Shown here one piece after another: positions 9,126 to 19,175 of a stretch of 64,000 nucleotides of DNA. The DNA comes from Chitinophagaceae bacterium (GTDB taxonomy: Bacteria; Bacteroidota; Bacteroidia; Chitinophagales; Chitinophagaceae). The stretch covers positions 62,001 through 126,000 of the forward strand of contig JANWIJ010000062.1 in assembly GCA_025449935.1 (NCBI GenBank), in the 5' to 3' direction. Made by a program: the position numbers and the translations under genes. The notes beneath the pieces were generated by a model. The model did not search any database, was not told the origin of the DNA, and saw only the letters and a program-made list of their open reading frames with translations. How positions within the stretch are numbered: position 1 is the stretch's first letter; each line of letters starts with the position of its first letter.

Positions 9126-9157
9126 AAAGCAGGCTCAATTTTGAAAGAACCTGCCTT
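9126..9157 (-). terminator. Probable terminator of the transketolase gene
   Basis: On the minus strand an 8-bp stem (AAGGCAGG with CCTGCTTT, one G-U pair) is followed by TTTTCTATTTTT. It begins 20 bases after the transketolase stop codon. Confidence 0.6.
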
Positions 9158-9176
9158 AATACTTTAAAACAATCTG

Positions 9177-10139
9177 TTAACTATTTTTTTTCCGGGCCAT
9201 CACTTTCTCCGCTGCAGTCACAATATCCGGAATATCCAAACCATATTTTTTCAGCAAGTCTTTCGGAACACCGCTTTCTCCAAAAGTGTCCTTGGTGCCA
9301 ACGTATTCAACAGGTACCGGGAAATTTTTGGCGGCGCACTGTGCGATGGCATCCCCGAGCCCGCCAATGATATTATGCTCCTCAGCTGTCACCGCGCATT
9401 TCGTTTTCCGGATGGATTTAATGACCGCTGCTTCATCCAGGGGCTTGATGGTATGAATATTTATTACTTCTACGCTTATTCCTTTTTCCTGTAACAGTGC
9501 CCCGGCCTGTATGGCATTCCAAACCAAATGACCACAGGCAAAAATTGAAACGTCTGTTCCCTCAGAAAAATACTGTGCTTTCCCGATCCTGAAATCTTCT
9601 TCTTTACTGAATATGGGCCATGAAGGCCGTCCAAACCGCAGGTAAACCGGTCCTTCATGCGCTGCAACCGCAATAGTAGCAGCCTTTGTTTGTGTGTAAT
9701 CACAGGGAACAATCACCGTCATACCGGGCAGCATTTTCATTAATCCAATGTCTTCTAAAATCTGGTGAGTGGCTCCGTCTTCGCCTAAAGTTAAACCAGC
9801 ATGGGAGGCGCAGATTTTTACATTCTTACCGCTGTAGGCAATGGATTGACGGATCTGGTCGTACACTCTACCGGTAGAAAAATTAGCGAACGTGGTGGTG
9901 TAAGGTATTTTTCCGCCAATGGTCAGGCCGGCGGCAATTCCCATCATGTTTGCTTCTGCGATACCGCATTGGAAAAAGCGCTCGGGGAATTCCTTTATAA
10001 ACTGGTTGAGTTTCAGGGAGCCGGCGAGATCTGCCGTCAATGCCACGATATTGGCATTTTTCCTGGCTGCTTCAACAATACCATCTCCAAAACCGCTCCG
10101 GGTATCTTTATTCCCCGTTGATTGAATTTCTTTTAACAT
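9177..10139 (-). CDS. Transketolase, C-terminal subunit
   Basis: The 320-residue product corresponds to the pyrimidine-binding and C-terminal domains of transketolase (pentose phosphate pathway, thiamine-diphosphate dependent). Recognisable segments are GIAEANMMGIAAGL (with the ThDP-activating glutamate), the histidine-containing THQILEDIG, and the C-terminal domain VEVINIHTIKPLD. Split transketolases of about 280 plus 320 residues are known in many bacteria. The N-terminal half, normally the immediate upstream neighbour, is not in this window: upstream is galE. An upstream TTG at 10160 lies inside a -7 promoter box, so the ATG at 10139 is the better start. Confidence 0.9.
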   Translation of the reverse strand: MLKEIQSTGNKDTRSGFGDGIVEAARKNANIVALTADLAGSLKLNQFIKEFPERFFQCGIAEANMMGIAAGLTIGGKIPYTTTFANFSTGRVYDQIRQSIAYSGKNVKICASHAGLTLGEDGATHQILEDIGLMKMLPGMTVIVPCDYTQTKAATIAVAAHEGPVYLRFGRPSWPIFSKEEDFRIGKAQYFSEGTDVSIFACGHLVWNAIQAGALLQEKGISVEVINIHTIKPLDEAAVIKSIRKTKCAVTAEEHNIIGGLGDAIAQCAAKNFPVPVEYVGTKDTFGESGVPKDLLKKYGLDIPDIVTAAEKVMARKKNS

Positions 10140-10157
10140 GGTTGAAATTTGGTTGGG

Positions 10158-10191
10158 CAAAAGTAAGGTTTAGCGATAAAAGGGACACAAA
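10158..10191 (-). promoter_or_regulatory. Putative promoter of the transketolase gene
   Basis: On the minus strand TTTG (10191-10188) is followed after 22 bases by TACTTTTG (10165-10158), a perfect TANNTTTG box. It is 19 bases before the ATG at 10139. Confidence 0.5.
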
Positions 10192-10208
10192 AAAGGAAGG
10201 AGAGGCAA

Positions 10209-11264
10209 TCAGTTGAGTTCACCTGACTGGCCGCTGAAAACAGTTTCATCAGCTTTCAGCCTTTGTTCCCATTTCCATGCGGTGGCCATCATTTCTTCCA
10301 GGGAAAAAAGGGGCTTCCACCCAAGCACCGCTTTGGCTTTGTCATTATTGGCATATACCGCCACCACATCACCGGACCTGCGCGGACCGGTTTCATAATT
10401 TAATTTAATACCACTTATTTTTTCAAATGCCTGGATAGCTTCGAGCACGGAAACGCCGTTGCCACTGCCCAGGTTGAAAACTTCACAAGGCTTTGAATTT
10501 TTTCCCTGTTCCAGGTATTGAATGGATAAGGTATGGGCATTAGCCAGGTCACAAATATGAATGTAATCCCGTATGCAGGATCCGTCACGGGTTGGATAGT
10601 CATTGCCGTGCACCAGCATTTTGGGAATTCGGCCGATCGCTGTTTGGGTAATGGCCGGCACCAGGTTTTGTGGTTTTCCAACCGGCATTTCCCCAATAAT
10701 GGCAGAAGGATGTGCCCCGGCTGGATTAAAATAACGCAGCAGGACACAGGCGATACCCGAACTTTTCGTGAACTCGTTAACGATCTGTTCGCTCATTTGC
10801 TTGCTGTAGCCGTAGGGTGATTCTGCCGGTTTGGGCGCTGTGGTTTCTGTAACCGGGATTTCATCAGGATTGCCATAAACGGTACAGGAAGAAGAAAAAA
10901 CAAAATGGGGTATCTGGAATTCCTGCACACATTTTAAGAGGTTAATTAAGGAAACTAGGTTATTCTCAAAATACATTAACGGGTTCACGACTGATTCCGC
11001 CACTGACTTGTAAGCGGCAAAATGAATAACCCCGCTGATATCGGTATTTTCCTGGAAGATTGCAAAAGTGTCATCAAAATTGCACAGGTCAACTTTATAG
11101 TTTTTTACTTTCTGTCCGGTGATCTGTTCAATGCCTTTTAAAACATTGGGATTTGACCGGGAGTTATTATCGACAGAAATAACTTCATAACCGTTCTCAA
11201 TAAGATCAACGATAGTGTGGGAGCCAATATAGCCACAACCGCCTGTTACAAGTATTTTATTCAT
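10209..11264 (-). CDS. galE: UDP-glucose 4-epimerase
   Basis: A 351-residue extended short-chain dehydrogenase. The NAD-binding glycine motif GGCGYIGSH is at the N-terminus, the catalytic SSSCTVYG and YGYSKQMSEQ (YxxxK) segments are in the middle, and the substrate-binding region PAGAHPSAIIGE follows; all are typical for GalE. It interconverts UDP-glucose and UDP-galactose for surface polysaccharide and galactose metabolism. It lies on the same strand as the transketolase gene, 69 bases upstream of its start codon, but the latter has its own promoter. Confidence 0.95.
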   Translation of the reverse strand: MNKILVTGGCGYIGSHTIVDLIENGYEVISVDNNSRSNPNVLKGIEQITGQKVKNYKVDLCNFDDTFAIFQENTDISGVIHFAAYKSVAESVVNPLMYFENNLVSLINLLKCVQEFQIPHFVFSSSCTVYGNPDEIPVTETTAPKPAESPYGYSKQMSEQIVNEFTKSSGIACVLLRYFNPAGAHPSAIIGEMPVGKPQNLVPAITQTAIGRIPKMLVHGNDYPTRDGSCIRDYIHICDLANAHTLSIQYLEQGKNSKPCEVFNLGSGNGVSVLEAIQAFEKISGIKLNYETGPRRSGDVVAVYANNDKAKAVLGWKPLFSLEEMMATAWKWEQRLKADETVFSGQSGELN

Positions 11265-11314
11265 AAAAATCCCGGCAAAAATCAGGATTTTTATTTTAAT
11301 GTGAGGCGACTAAA

Positions 11315-12526
11315 TCAAAATAGCCGGACAATATGATAAACACCTGCCGCCAGCAACCCGCTGATCGGAATAGTAAGCACCCAGGCCCAGATCAGGTTTA
11401 TGGTTACACCCCATCTTACGGCCGACAATCTTTTTGTAGCACCAACCCCCATAATGGCCCCGGTGATGGTATGGGTAGTACTTACCGGAATTTTTAAGGC
11501 TTCGGTGATAAACAGGGTCAGGGCGCCTGCAGTTTCAGCGGCTACCCCTTCAAAAGGAGTGACTTTTGTGATTTTAGTTCCCATTGTTTTTACAATCTTC
11601 CAGCCACCGCTCATCGTTCCAATCCCGATGGCGAGATAGCAGGAGATAGGAACCCAGTTGGGCATTTGACTGAATTCAGTAATAGTACCCCCGGCAATCA
11701 GGGCAGCGGTTATAATACCCATTACTTTTTGTGCGTCATTACCACCATGCCCGATACTGAAAGCAGCGGAGGAAACCAACTGTAGTCTTTTGAACCATTG
11801 ATTCGCTTTGTGGGCATTCAGGCTGCTCAGGTAAAGGGAAAAAGTAGCCATTACGAGCAGGATGAAAGAAAGCAGGATCCATTTGAAATTCTTGGAATAG
11901 AAAATAACCTGGGCAATATAATTGTCGTAGTGCGTCTTCTTAGCCAGTATCTCCCTGTCAAATTCCAGGCTGGAATAGAGAAAAACTATTACAAAAGCAA
12001 TAATGCCCAGTGAGAATATCTTGGAGCTCCAGCCTTTTTTAAAAGAGCTCAAAAACCAAAGCGACATGATAAAAGCCATAATCATACCTACGAGCGGGGC
12101 CAGGAAAATAAAACTGGCTGTTTTGAGAATGATGGAAGAATTGACAGCATCAAAGCCCCCGCTGGCGATAGCCGCACCCGCAAATCCCCCGATCAGTGTA
12201 TGAGAGGAGGAAGATGGAATGCCCAGCCACCAGGTCAGTAAGTTCCAGGCGATGGCGGCAATAAGCCCGGAGAAAATCACGATCATCATGTTGCCTGCCT
12301 GGATATGATCAGGCTTAACAGTCTTAGCTACGGTATCAGCAACGCCATGATCTTTAAAGATGAAAAAAGCCACGGAATTAAACAGCGCGGCCCACAATAC
12401 AGCCTGGAAGGGGGTCAGTACTTTGGTGGACACAACGGTGGCGATGGAATTGGCAGCATCATGAAAGCCATTGATGTAATCAAAGATCAGGGCCAGCACT
12501 ATGATGGTGATCAGGAAAGGTGTCAT
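11315..12526 (-). CDS. pit: PiT-family low-affinity inorganic phosphate transporter
   Basis: A 403-residue polytopic membrane protein with both PiT signatures: GFHDAANSIATVVSTKV near the N-terminus and GHGGNDAQKVMG in the second half, the two inverted PD001131-like repeats that carry the phosphate and cation. It should import metal-phosphate or proton/sodium-coupled phosphate. The DUF47 gene 99 bases upstream on the same strand is its usual regulatory partner, and the next genes (porin, TonB receptor, phoBR) also point to phosphate. Confidence 0.94.
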   Translation of the reverse strand: MTPFLITIIVLALIFDYINGFHDAANSIATVVSTKVLTPFQAVLWAALFNSVAFFIFKDHGVADTVAKTVKPDHIQAGNMMIVIFSGLIAAIAWNLLTWWLGIPSSSSHTLIGGFAGAAIASGGFDAVNSSIILKTASFIFLAPLVGMIMAFIMSLWFLSSFKKGWSSKIFSLGIIAFVIVFLYSSLEFDREILAKKTHYDNYIAQVIFYSKNFKWILLSFILLVMATFSLYLSSLNAHKANQWFKRLQLVSSAAFSIGHGGNDAQKVMGIITAALIAGGTITEFSQMPNWVPISCYLAIGIGTMSGGWKIVKTMGTKITKVTPFEGVAAETAGALTLFITEALKIPVSTTHTITGAIMGVGATKRLSAVRWGVTINLIWAWVLTIPISGLLAAGVYHIVRLF

Positions 12527-12625
12527 AAAAAATAGGATGATGTACTGATGTGATAACGTGCCAATGAATTCCGGAAAATGGACCCTCCATCAGCGTGTTA
12601 ACACATGGGTTAATTTGCCGATGGT

Positions 12626-13273
12626 TTAAGCATACTTAATGATAATTGATTCTATCACATTACTCGCATCCTCGCATTTATCCGTGACGATTTCCATTAC
12701 CTGGTATATTTCTCTTTTCTTGATCACTTCTTTTGCATCGGGTTCTGTGGCAAAAAGTTTTTCAATGCTCATATCGAACACATCATCTGCCTGGTTTTCG
12801 ATACTGTTGATCTTTACCAGTGCTTCGGTGATGTTCCGCATATTTTTCATGTTGCGCAGCTCCAGTACAGCAATCCGCACCTGGGCACTCCCTTCCTCGA
12901 TCAGCTCGGCAAATTTTTGCATGCCGGTATCATTGGGATTAACCCGGTAGAAATTAATTTTTTTAGCAGAGGCATAAATATAGTCGGCGATATCATCCAG
13001 CGAAGTAGCCAGGTAATGAATGTCTTCCCGGTCAAACGGCGTGATGAAGTTCCGGCCCAACTCGGTAAAAAGATTATGCGTCAATTCATCGTTGGCATGT
13101 TCCAGGTCTTCTGTCTGCGTGATAAGGGCTGCTCTTTTATCGAAATCAGGTTCGGCCACGATCGCTTTTAGCGTGGTCCCCATTTTGGCAACGTTATCCG
13201 CCACTTTTTCAAACAATTCATAAAAAATTTTATTCTTTGGCGAAAAGATCTTGAGGAAAGAGTTGAGTCCCAT
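12626..13273 (-). CDS. DUF47/PhoU-like Pit accessory protein
   Basis: A 215-residue all-helical cytoplasmic protein of the DUF47 (PhoU-domain-like) family. Visible features are the N-terminal NSFLKIFSPKNKIFYELFEKVADNV region (only part quoted by motif: FYELFEKVADNV), FITPFDREDIHYLA in the middle, which is a family hallmark, and the acidic C-terminal helix region DKCEDASNVIESI. Members of this family are encoded next to pit genes and are thought to control Pit activity. The pair here has the usual order, DUF47 then pit. Confidence 0.9.
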   Translation of the reverse strand: MGLNSFLKIFSPKNKIFYELFEKVADNVAKMGTTLKAIVAEPDFDKRAALITQTEDLEHANDELTHNLFTELGRNFITPFDREDIHYLATSLDDIADYIYASAKKINFYRVNPNDTGMQKFAELIEEGSAQVRIAVLELRNMKNMRNITEALVKINSIENQADDVFDMSIEKLFATEPDAKEVIKKREIYQVMEIVTDKCEDASNVIESIIIKYA

Positions 13274-13427
13274 ATTTTGATTGTTTTATCGTTTGCGAAA
13301 ATACCGGGTTTGAATACAGGGAGGGGTGCGGAGGGCAGATAATTAATAATTAATTAATATAGAGATAAAATTAAGGTAACGATTGAATAATAAACATTTT
13401 ATATTGCAGTCATCTTAAGAACTGATT

Positions 13428-14759
13428 ATGTCCCGGGCAAAACCAATTCCGTCAACCTCCATTTTTCTAAGTTTCTTTTTCTTATATATCTCAGGGACAG
13501 CCCACTCACAACGTTACCTGGCCGATATTGATTCCTCCTTTTTTATTAAAGACACGGTGCGACCCGTGATAAAACGGTTTGAAAACTTACGGATTACAGG
13601 CTATATCCAGCCCCAGTTCCAAAAAGCCCAGTCTGAAGGGGCGCCTTCCTTTGGCGGTGGAAATTTCTCTCCTCTCTCCAGCAGCAGGTTTATGTTGCGA
13701 AGGGCAAGAGTAAAGGTGGACTACCTGCTTCCTTCAAAAACAAAATTTCCACAGGCTCTTTTTTCTTTCCAGATTGATGCTACCGAACGGGGAGTTATTG
13801 TCCGGGATATGTTCTTGAAACTATTTGAAACAAATAAGAATTTATTTTCACTGACTGCGGGCCTGTTTGCCCGCCCCTTTGGATATGAAGTAAATCTTTC
13901 TTCTGCATTCCGTGAAACACCGGAGCGGGGCAGAATGTCGCAGATTCTGATGCCATCGGAAAGGGATATTGGTCTAATGGTTTCATTTGAGCCCCAGGAA
14001 AAACAACATAAACTATCTCATATCAAATTTGATGTGGGTTTCTTTAACGGGCAGGGGCTTTCGGGTACCACAGACTTTGACAGTCATAAAGACATTATTT
14101 CAAGACTTTTTATTAAGCCCTATACTTTTAACAGGTTGGAAATTACGGGGGGAATTTCACTTCTGCGCGGTGGCTGGAACAACGGAACCAAATATGTATA
14201 TACCAGCAGCGTAGCCCCCAATGGAGACAAAATTTTCGTGGTGGACTCTGCAGATTCAAATCTTGGGAAAACCGCAGCCCGTCATTATTATGGTGCTGAT
14301 GTACAGCTGAAGCTTCATCATGGATGGGGTGAAACCGAATGGAGAGCCGAATATTGGTTTGGCACCCAACCTGGGACAGCTACATCAACGACTAATCCGG
14401 GTACACTTCCCAATTCAAATGGCAACCCGTTACCCACCTTTGTACGGCATTTCAGTGGCGCTTTTTTTTATTTTTTGCAACACATTATTAATACAAAACA
14501 CCAGCTGTTGATCAAATACGACTGGTACGATCCTAATATCAAAGTGGAAACGGTGGATATCGGCAAGCCCGCCACCAATCTAACCCTCGCAGATATAAAG
14601 TTTTCAACGCTGGGTGCAGGATATGTTCTCCAAATTAACAGCCAGACCAAAATCATCATATACTATGATTTTGTGAGGAATGAACACACCCAGCTGGCAG
14701 GATATAATGGCGAGCTGAAAGATAATATCCTGACCTGCAGGCTTCAATTCAGGTTCTGA
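13428..14759 (+). CDS. Outer-membrane porin of the phosphate-selective porin O/P type
   Basis: A 443-residue protein with an N-terminal signal sequence (cleavage near GTAHS, before Q) and a long run of alternating beta strands ending in an aromatic residue (LQFRF), as expected of an outer-membrane barrel. The stretch ITGYIQPQFQ near the start, the SSRFMLRRARVK motif and the late GAGYVLQINSQTKIIIYYDF strand region are typical of porin O/P-like proteins in Bacteroidota. Substrate selectivity cannot be read directly; phosphate is suggested by divergent placement next to pit/DUF47 and by phoBR further on. Confidence 0.82.
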   Translation: MSRAKPIPSTSIFLSFFFLYISGTAHSQRYLADIDSSFFIKDTVRPVIKRFENLRITGYIQPQFQKAQSEGAPSFGGGNFSPLSSSRFMLRRARVKVDYLLPSKTKFPQALFSFQIDATERGVIVRDMFLKLFETNKNLFSLTAGLFARPFGYEVNLSSAFRETPERGRMSQILMPSERDIGLMVSFEPQEKQHKLSHIKFDVGFFNGQGLSGTTDFDSHKDIISRLFIKPYTFNRLEITGGISLLRGGWNNGTKYVYTSSVAPNGDKIFVVDSADSNLGKTAARHYYGADVQLKLHHGWGETEWRAEYWFGTQPGTATSTTNPGTLPNSNGNPLPTFVRHFSGAFFYFLQHIINTKHQLLIKYDWYDPNIKVETVDIGKPATNLTLADIKFSTLGAGYVLQINSQTKIIIYYDFVRNEHTQLAGYNGELKDNILTCRLQFRF

Positions 14760-14859
14760 CCTGCCATAACATTCCGGTAATATTGAGGTGATAATTGCTT
14801 AACACGGGAGTAACCTGCCGGTAACTTCACAAGCCCACCTTTGCCCGAAATAACAGGAC

Positions 14860-17646
14860 ATGAATTTAAGGCTGCGATGGATGTTGACGTTACTCTTACT
14901 GGGTCAGTTTACAATAGCCCAGTCACCAACTGCAAGAATCTCCGGTAAGATCAGTAACAGTAAAAATGAACCACTTACAGGTGTATCCATAAAAATCGTG
15001 GGTACAACAGGCGGTACCAGCACCGATTTGGAGGGCAGGTTTACCTTAAATCTTTCAACAGGTAAGAAACACGAATTAGAAATTTCTGCAATCGGTTATG
15101 AATCCAAAAGGATTACCGAAATAGAGGTATTCATTTCACAGGTCAATGAATTGCACATCACACTTGAGGAAAAAGCAACAACGGGAGACAATGTAGTTGT
15201 CAGCGCAAAAACTTCAACGGCGAGGAAAGAGACAGTAAATGCCGTTATTTCCTTTCAAAAAAATACCAATACTGTTGCCTCTGTGATTTCCGCGGAAAGC
15301 ATCCGCCGCTCACCCGACAGGAATACAGGAGAAGTATTAAAAAGAATTCCGGGTACCTCCATCCAGGAAGGAAAATACCTGGTGGTACGCGGGCTGAGTG
15401 ATCGCTATAACCAGGCCATGCTGAACGGGATTTTGTTAAGCAGTACCGAGCCAGATCGCAAAACATTCTCTTTTGATCTCTTCCCGGCGCCAATGATTGA
15501 TAATATAATCATGAATAAGGCATTTGTTCCGGAACTGCCGGGGGAATGGGCCGGCGGACTGGTACAGGTACAAACCAAAGAAATCCCGGCTGCTGATTTC
15601 CTCTCCGTTCAGGTTGGTACAGGATTTAACAGCCAGACAATCGGTAAGGATTTTTACCAGTCAAAAGGCGGAAAGCTCGATTGGCTTGGCGTGGATGATG
15701 GCACCCGCGCATTGCCGGGTTCATTGCCAACAAAAAGCAACCTGGCACAGCTTAACCAGGAGCAACTAAATGAATATGGAAAACAATTCCGAAATGCCTG
15801 GACATCGCAGCAGGGAAATGGATTAATAAACCGTTCTTTTCAGCTGAACGGAGGTTTCGCCGGGAAACTGGCTGGCAAAAAGACCGGCGGTATTTTTTCT
15901 ATTGTTTACAACCAGAACAACCGCCGCATGCAGTTTGATAATGCGATCATTGCAAACAGCCAGGGAGATCACGAGATTCAGTTTAACAATCAAAGATATT
16001 CCAGGGATGTGCTGGCAGGTGCACTGGCCAACTTCACCCTGCAGCTTAATAATAATAACAGGATCTCATTCAAGAATATCATAAATGTAAATACATCTGA
16101 TTTTGTCATCAGGCGTACCGGTAAGGATTATATTCTTGGCCCCGGTACAGGTGATAATGTAAGGGCGGAAGAAATTGGTTTCAGGCAGAATACCTTCTTT
16201 AATACACAACTGGTAGGCGATCATAACCTCAGCCCGTGGGGAGTGAAAATAAAATGGTATGGAGGATTCAATATCCTCGACCAGTATATTCCTGACCAGC
16301 GCCGGCTTTTTTATACCCAGGATGGCAGCGACCCCAACGCGCCATATTATGCACTGATTTCCGCGGGTGCCAGCCAGAAAAGCGGCAGTATTTTTTACAG
16401 TTTCCTGAACGATTATATCTACAATGCGGGAATGGATATCAGCAAGTCTTTTAAATGGCTTGGATATAATCAAACTGTTAAGGCCGGTTACCTGTTCCAG
16501 GTAAAGGATCGTTTGTTTGACAGCCGACCTTTCTTTCTTAATACCCTGAGTAATGCCATTAAATTATTACCACCTGACCAAATATTTGCCCCGCAAAATT
16601 TTGGGACCGATGATCAATCAGTTCAGTTTGGTGAACTAAATGGTATTTCATTCCGCTACCTGGCGAACACGATCCTGAATGCCGGTTACATTCAGTTTGA
16701 CAACCAGTTTACCAAATCACTCCGTGTCATCTGGGGAGTAAGAGTCGAAGATTTTGACCAGGTGGTGGGAAGTGTAAGGCAATCTGATCCCCGCCATGTT
16801 GCATCACGTGTCAGGGATTTTCTGCCGGGAGTCAATATTACTTTCAAACCAAATGATAAAACGAATATCCGGTTAAGTGGCAGCCAGACCGTAGTAAGAC
16901 CGGAGTTCCGGGAACTAAGTCCTTTTGCCTTTTATGATTTTGAATTGAATGCACAGGTAGTGGGTAATAACCAGGTAAAGCGGACCAAGATCACCAATGC
17001 AGACCTGCGTTATGAAATCTATCCCCGGGCCGGTGAATTAGTTACCATTGGCGTTTTTTTCAAACACTTTGATAAGCCCATCGAATACTATTTCAACCGT
17101 ACGGGTCCGGCCACCAACACCTTTAATGTGGCAAACACCAAAACAGCAAAAGCCTTTGGAGTAGAATTTGAATTCAGGAAAAAACTCGACTTCTTAACCC
17201 AGGCCCTTAAAAATTTTACGCTTACCGGAAATGTCAGCTATATCTACAGCCGGGTAAAAGATACAGAAACATTAAGCCGGCCATTACAGGGACAAAGTCC
17301 TTACCTCGTCAATGCAGGATTACAGTATGATATTGAAAAGATAGGTTTCAGCAGCACGGTATTGTTTAACCAGATCGGCCGGCGGATATTGTTTGTGGGC
17401 GATAAGTCGGTACCGGACATCTGGGAAAACCCGCGCCCCCTGCTCGATCTGCAACTGGCGAAGAAAATATTCAAAAGGAAAGGGGAAATAAAAATCAATA
17501 TCAGTGACCTGGTTAATCGCAGGGCTTATTTCTATCATGACCTGGACGGGAATGAAAAATACAAGACCGCATCCAAAGATGTGCTGGCGATCAGCCGTAA
17601 TTACGGAACGAATTATTCAATCACACTGGTCTATAACATTAAATAA
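14860..17646 (+). CDS. TonB-dependent outer-membrane receptor
   Basis: A 928-residue receptor with a signal peptide (cleavage after GQFTIA, before QSPTA), a carboxypeptidase-like regulatory domain (about residues 22-110; ISGKISNSKNEPLTGVSI), a plug domain (about 125-230, including RNTGEVLKRIPGTSIQEG and VVRGLSDRYNQ) and a 22-strand-type barrel ending in YSITLVYNIK. It imports a bound substrate with energy from TonB-ExbBD. The lipoprotein gene that starts 11 bases after its stop is probably its partner. Lying between porin O/P and phoBR, it may take up a phosphorus source; that is inference from context only. Confidence 0.9.
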   Translation: MNLRLRWMLTLLLLGQFTIAQSPTARISGKISNSKNEPLTGVSIKIVGTTGGTSTDLEGRFTLNLSTGKKHELEISAIGYESKRITEIEVFISQVNELHITLEEKATTGDNVVVSAKTSTARKETVNAVISFQKNTNTVASVISAESIRRSPDRNTGEVLKRIPGTSIQEGKYLVVRGLSDRYNQAMLNGILLSSTEPDRKTFSFDLFPAPMIDNIIMNKAFVPELPGEWAGGLVQVQTKEIPAADFLSVQVGTGFNSQTIGKDFYQSKGGKLDWLGVDDGTRALPGSLPTKSNLAQLNQEQLNEYGKQFRNAWTSQQGNGLINRSFQLNGGFAGKLAGKKTGGIFSIVYNQNNRRMQFDNAIIANSQGDHEIQFNNQRYSRDVLAGALANFTLQLNNNNRISFKNIINVNTSDFVIRRTGKDYILGPGTGDNVRAEEIGFRQNTFFNTQLVGDHNLSPWGVKIKWYGGFNILDQYIPDQRRLFYTQDGSDPNAPYYALISAGASQKSGSIFYSFLNDYIYNAGMDISKSFKWLGYNQTVKAGYLFQVKDRLFDSRPFFLNTLSNAIKLLPPDQIFAPQNFGTDDQSVQFGELNGISFRYLANTILNAGYIQFDNQFTKSLRVIWGVRVEDFDQVVGSVRQSDPRHVASRVRDFLPGVNITFKPNDKTNIRLSGSQTVVRPEFRELSPFAFYDFELNAQVVGNNQVKRTKITNADLRYEIYPRAGELVTIGVFFKHFDKPIEYYFNRTGPATNTFNVANTKTAKAFGVEFEFRKKLDFLTQALKNFTLTGNVSYIYSRVKDTETLSRPLQGQSPYLVNAGLQYDIEKIGFSSTVLFNQIGRRILFVGDKSVPDIWENPRPLLDLQLAKKIFKRKGEIKINISDLVNRRAYFYHDLDGNEKYKTASKDVLAISRNYGTNYSITLVYNIK

Positions 17647-17657
17647 ATAATAAAACA

Positions 17658-19052
17658 ATGAAACGTTTTACATTAATTGCTTTAGCTGCTGTACTGGTGG
17701 CTTCGGGTTGCCGAAAAATTGAAGTTGATGGCGACAATAATTCCGGGGGTGGCGGCGGTTCTTCCGACAATTTAATTCTTTCCGGCAGGATCAATACGGA
17801 CAGAACGTTGAAAACAGGAAATACCTACAAGCTGAGAGGTATTGTGTATATCGTGGATGGCGCCAAGCTGACTATTGAACCCGGTGTGATCATTCAAGGT
17901 GAGAAATCCTCAAGGGGAACTTTAGTTATTAGCCGCGGTACCCAAATTCTTGCCAACGGAACAGCGGACAAACCCATCGTGTTCACCAGCGACGCGGCTA
18001 CACCTGCGAGGGGTGATTGGGGAGGTCTTGTCATGCTGGGCAGGGCTAAAACAAATTCTTCGTTTAATGGAGTAGCAGGCGTTGGAGAAATAGAGGGAGG
18101 CGTTAATAATGCCGAGGGCCTTGGGTTATATGGCGGCGCAGATGATAACGATAACAGCGGCGTCCTGAATTTTGTCCGGATTGAATATGCCGGGTATGCT
18201 TTCCTGCCCGATAAAGAATTAAATGGATTGACTATGGGTGGCGTAGGCAAAGGCACCGTCATTGACCATGTGCAGGTAAGTTATGCTGCGGATGATAGTT
18301 TCGAGTGGTTTGGCGGATCAGTTGACTGCAAATACCTGATCGCGTATAAAGGCCTGGACGATGATTGGGATATGGATAATGGGTTTAGCGGACGCGTACA
18401 ATTTGGGATCTCACTTCGCGACAGCATGGTGGCCGATATAAGCCAGAGCAATGGTTTTGAAATTGATAATGATGCTTCGGGAAGCAATAATCTCCCGCAG
18501 ACGAGTGCTACATTCAGTAATATGACCGTGATAGGGCCAAGAGCCACGTTAACCAATGTTGGGAATTCACTATTCCGGAGAGCCATTCATACCCGCCGCA
18601 ACAGTGCCGTTAGTATTTATAATTCAGTAATAATGGGCTGGCCCATTGGCTGGAACCTGGACGGGAGTACCGGCACTGCAACTGATCTGAATTATTCTGC
18701 AGCGTCTCCAAAGGCTTTTGTATCCACCACCATCCTTGCCGGCAATAATACACCCCTCAGCTATTCTGCCAATGCCGGGTCACCAACCGGTTGGACAACT
18801 GCTGACCTGCTGAATTATTTTAATCGCCCGGGTGGCGGGAACAATGTATTGACAAATACCTCAGATGTCATTCTTACTGCCCCGTTCCGCTATGACAATA
18901 CGGTTGATTTTAATCCGGCAGCCGGTTCACCCGCTTTAGCAGGAAGTGATTTCACAAGTGCGAAAGTAGCGAGCTGGTTCATCGCTACCACTTACCGTGG
19001 AGCAGCCGGAAGCGGTGAGACATGGTGGAAGAACTGGACAAGGTTTTTTTGA
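17658..19052 (+). CDS. Lipoprotein with predicted beta-helix, partner of the TonB receptor
   Basis: A 464-residue lipoprotein: lipobox VASGC with lipidated C18, followed by a low-complexity Asp/Asn/Gly linker. The mature part contains repeated short beta-strand turns (for example LTIEPGVIIQGE, GTQILANGTADKPIVFTSD, GDWGGLVMLGRA) that suggest a right-handed parallel beta-helix, as in many surface-exposed Bacteroidota proteins. It starts 11 bases after the receptor and ends before a terminator, so the two form a transcription unit. Its substrate is unknown; a role as surface binding or processing partner of the receptor is inferred. Confidence 0.75.
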   Translation: MKRFTLIALAAVLVASGCRKIEVDGDNNSGGGGGSSDNLILSGRINTDRTLKTGNTYKLRGIVYIVDGAKLTIEPGVIIQGEKSSRGTLVISRGTQILANGTADKPIVFTSDAATPARGDWGGLVMLGRAKTNSSFNGVAGVGEIEGGVNNAEGLGLYGGADDNDNSGVLNFVRIEYAGYAFLPDKELNGLTMGGVGKGTVIDHVQVSYAADDSFEWFGGSVDCKYLIAYKGLDDDWDMDNGFSGRVQFGISLRDSMVADISQSNGFEIDNDASGSNNLPQTSATFSNMTVIGPRATLTNVGNSLFRRAIHTRRNSAVSIYNSVIMGWPIGWNLDGSTGTATDLNYSAASPKAFVSTTILAGNNTPLSYSANAGSPTGWTTADLLNYFNRPGGGNNVLTNTSDVILTAPFRYDNTVDFNPAAGSPALAGSDFTSAKVASWFIATTYRGAAGSGETWWKNWTRFF

Positions 19053-19104
19053 CAGGGTCTGCCCTTTACATACGTTTAACATACGCTGGTTTTCTCATGC
19101 AGTT

Positions 19105-19148
19105 ACCATCCCGCGACCCGATGAGGATCAGGTGCGGGGTGGTTTTTT
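19105..19148 (+). terminator. Rho-independent terminator after the TonB receptor/lipoprotein unit
   Basis: A 10-bp stem (ACCATCCCGC with GCGGGGTGGT, one wobble pair) encloses a 19-base loop and is followed by six T residues. Confidence 0.75.
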
Positions 19149-19175
19149 GTTTTTATCTTACACGAAATTTGATGC

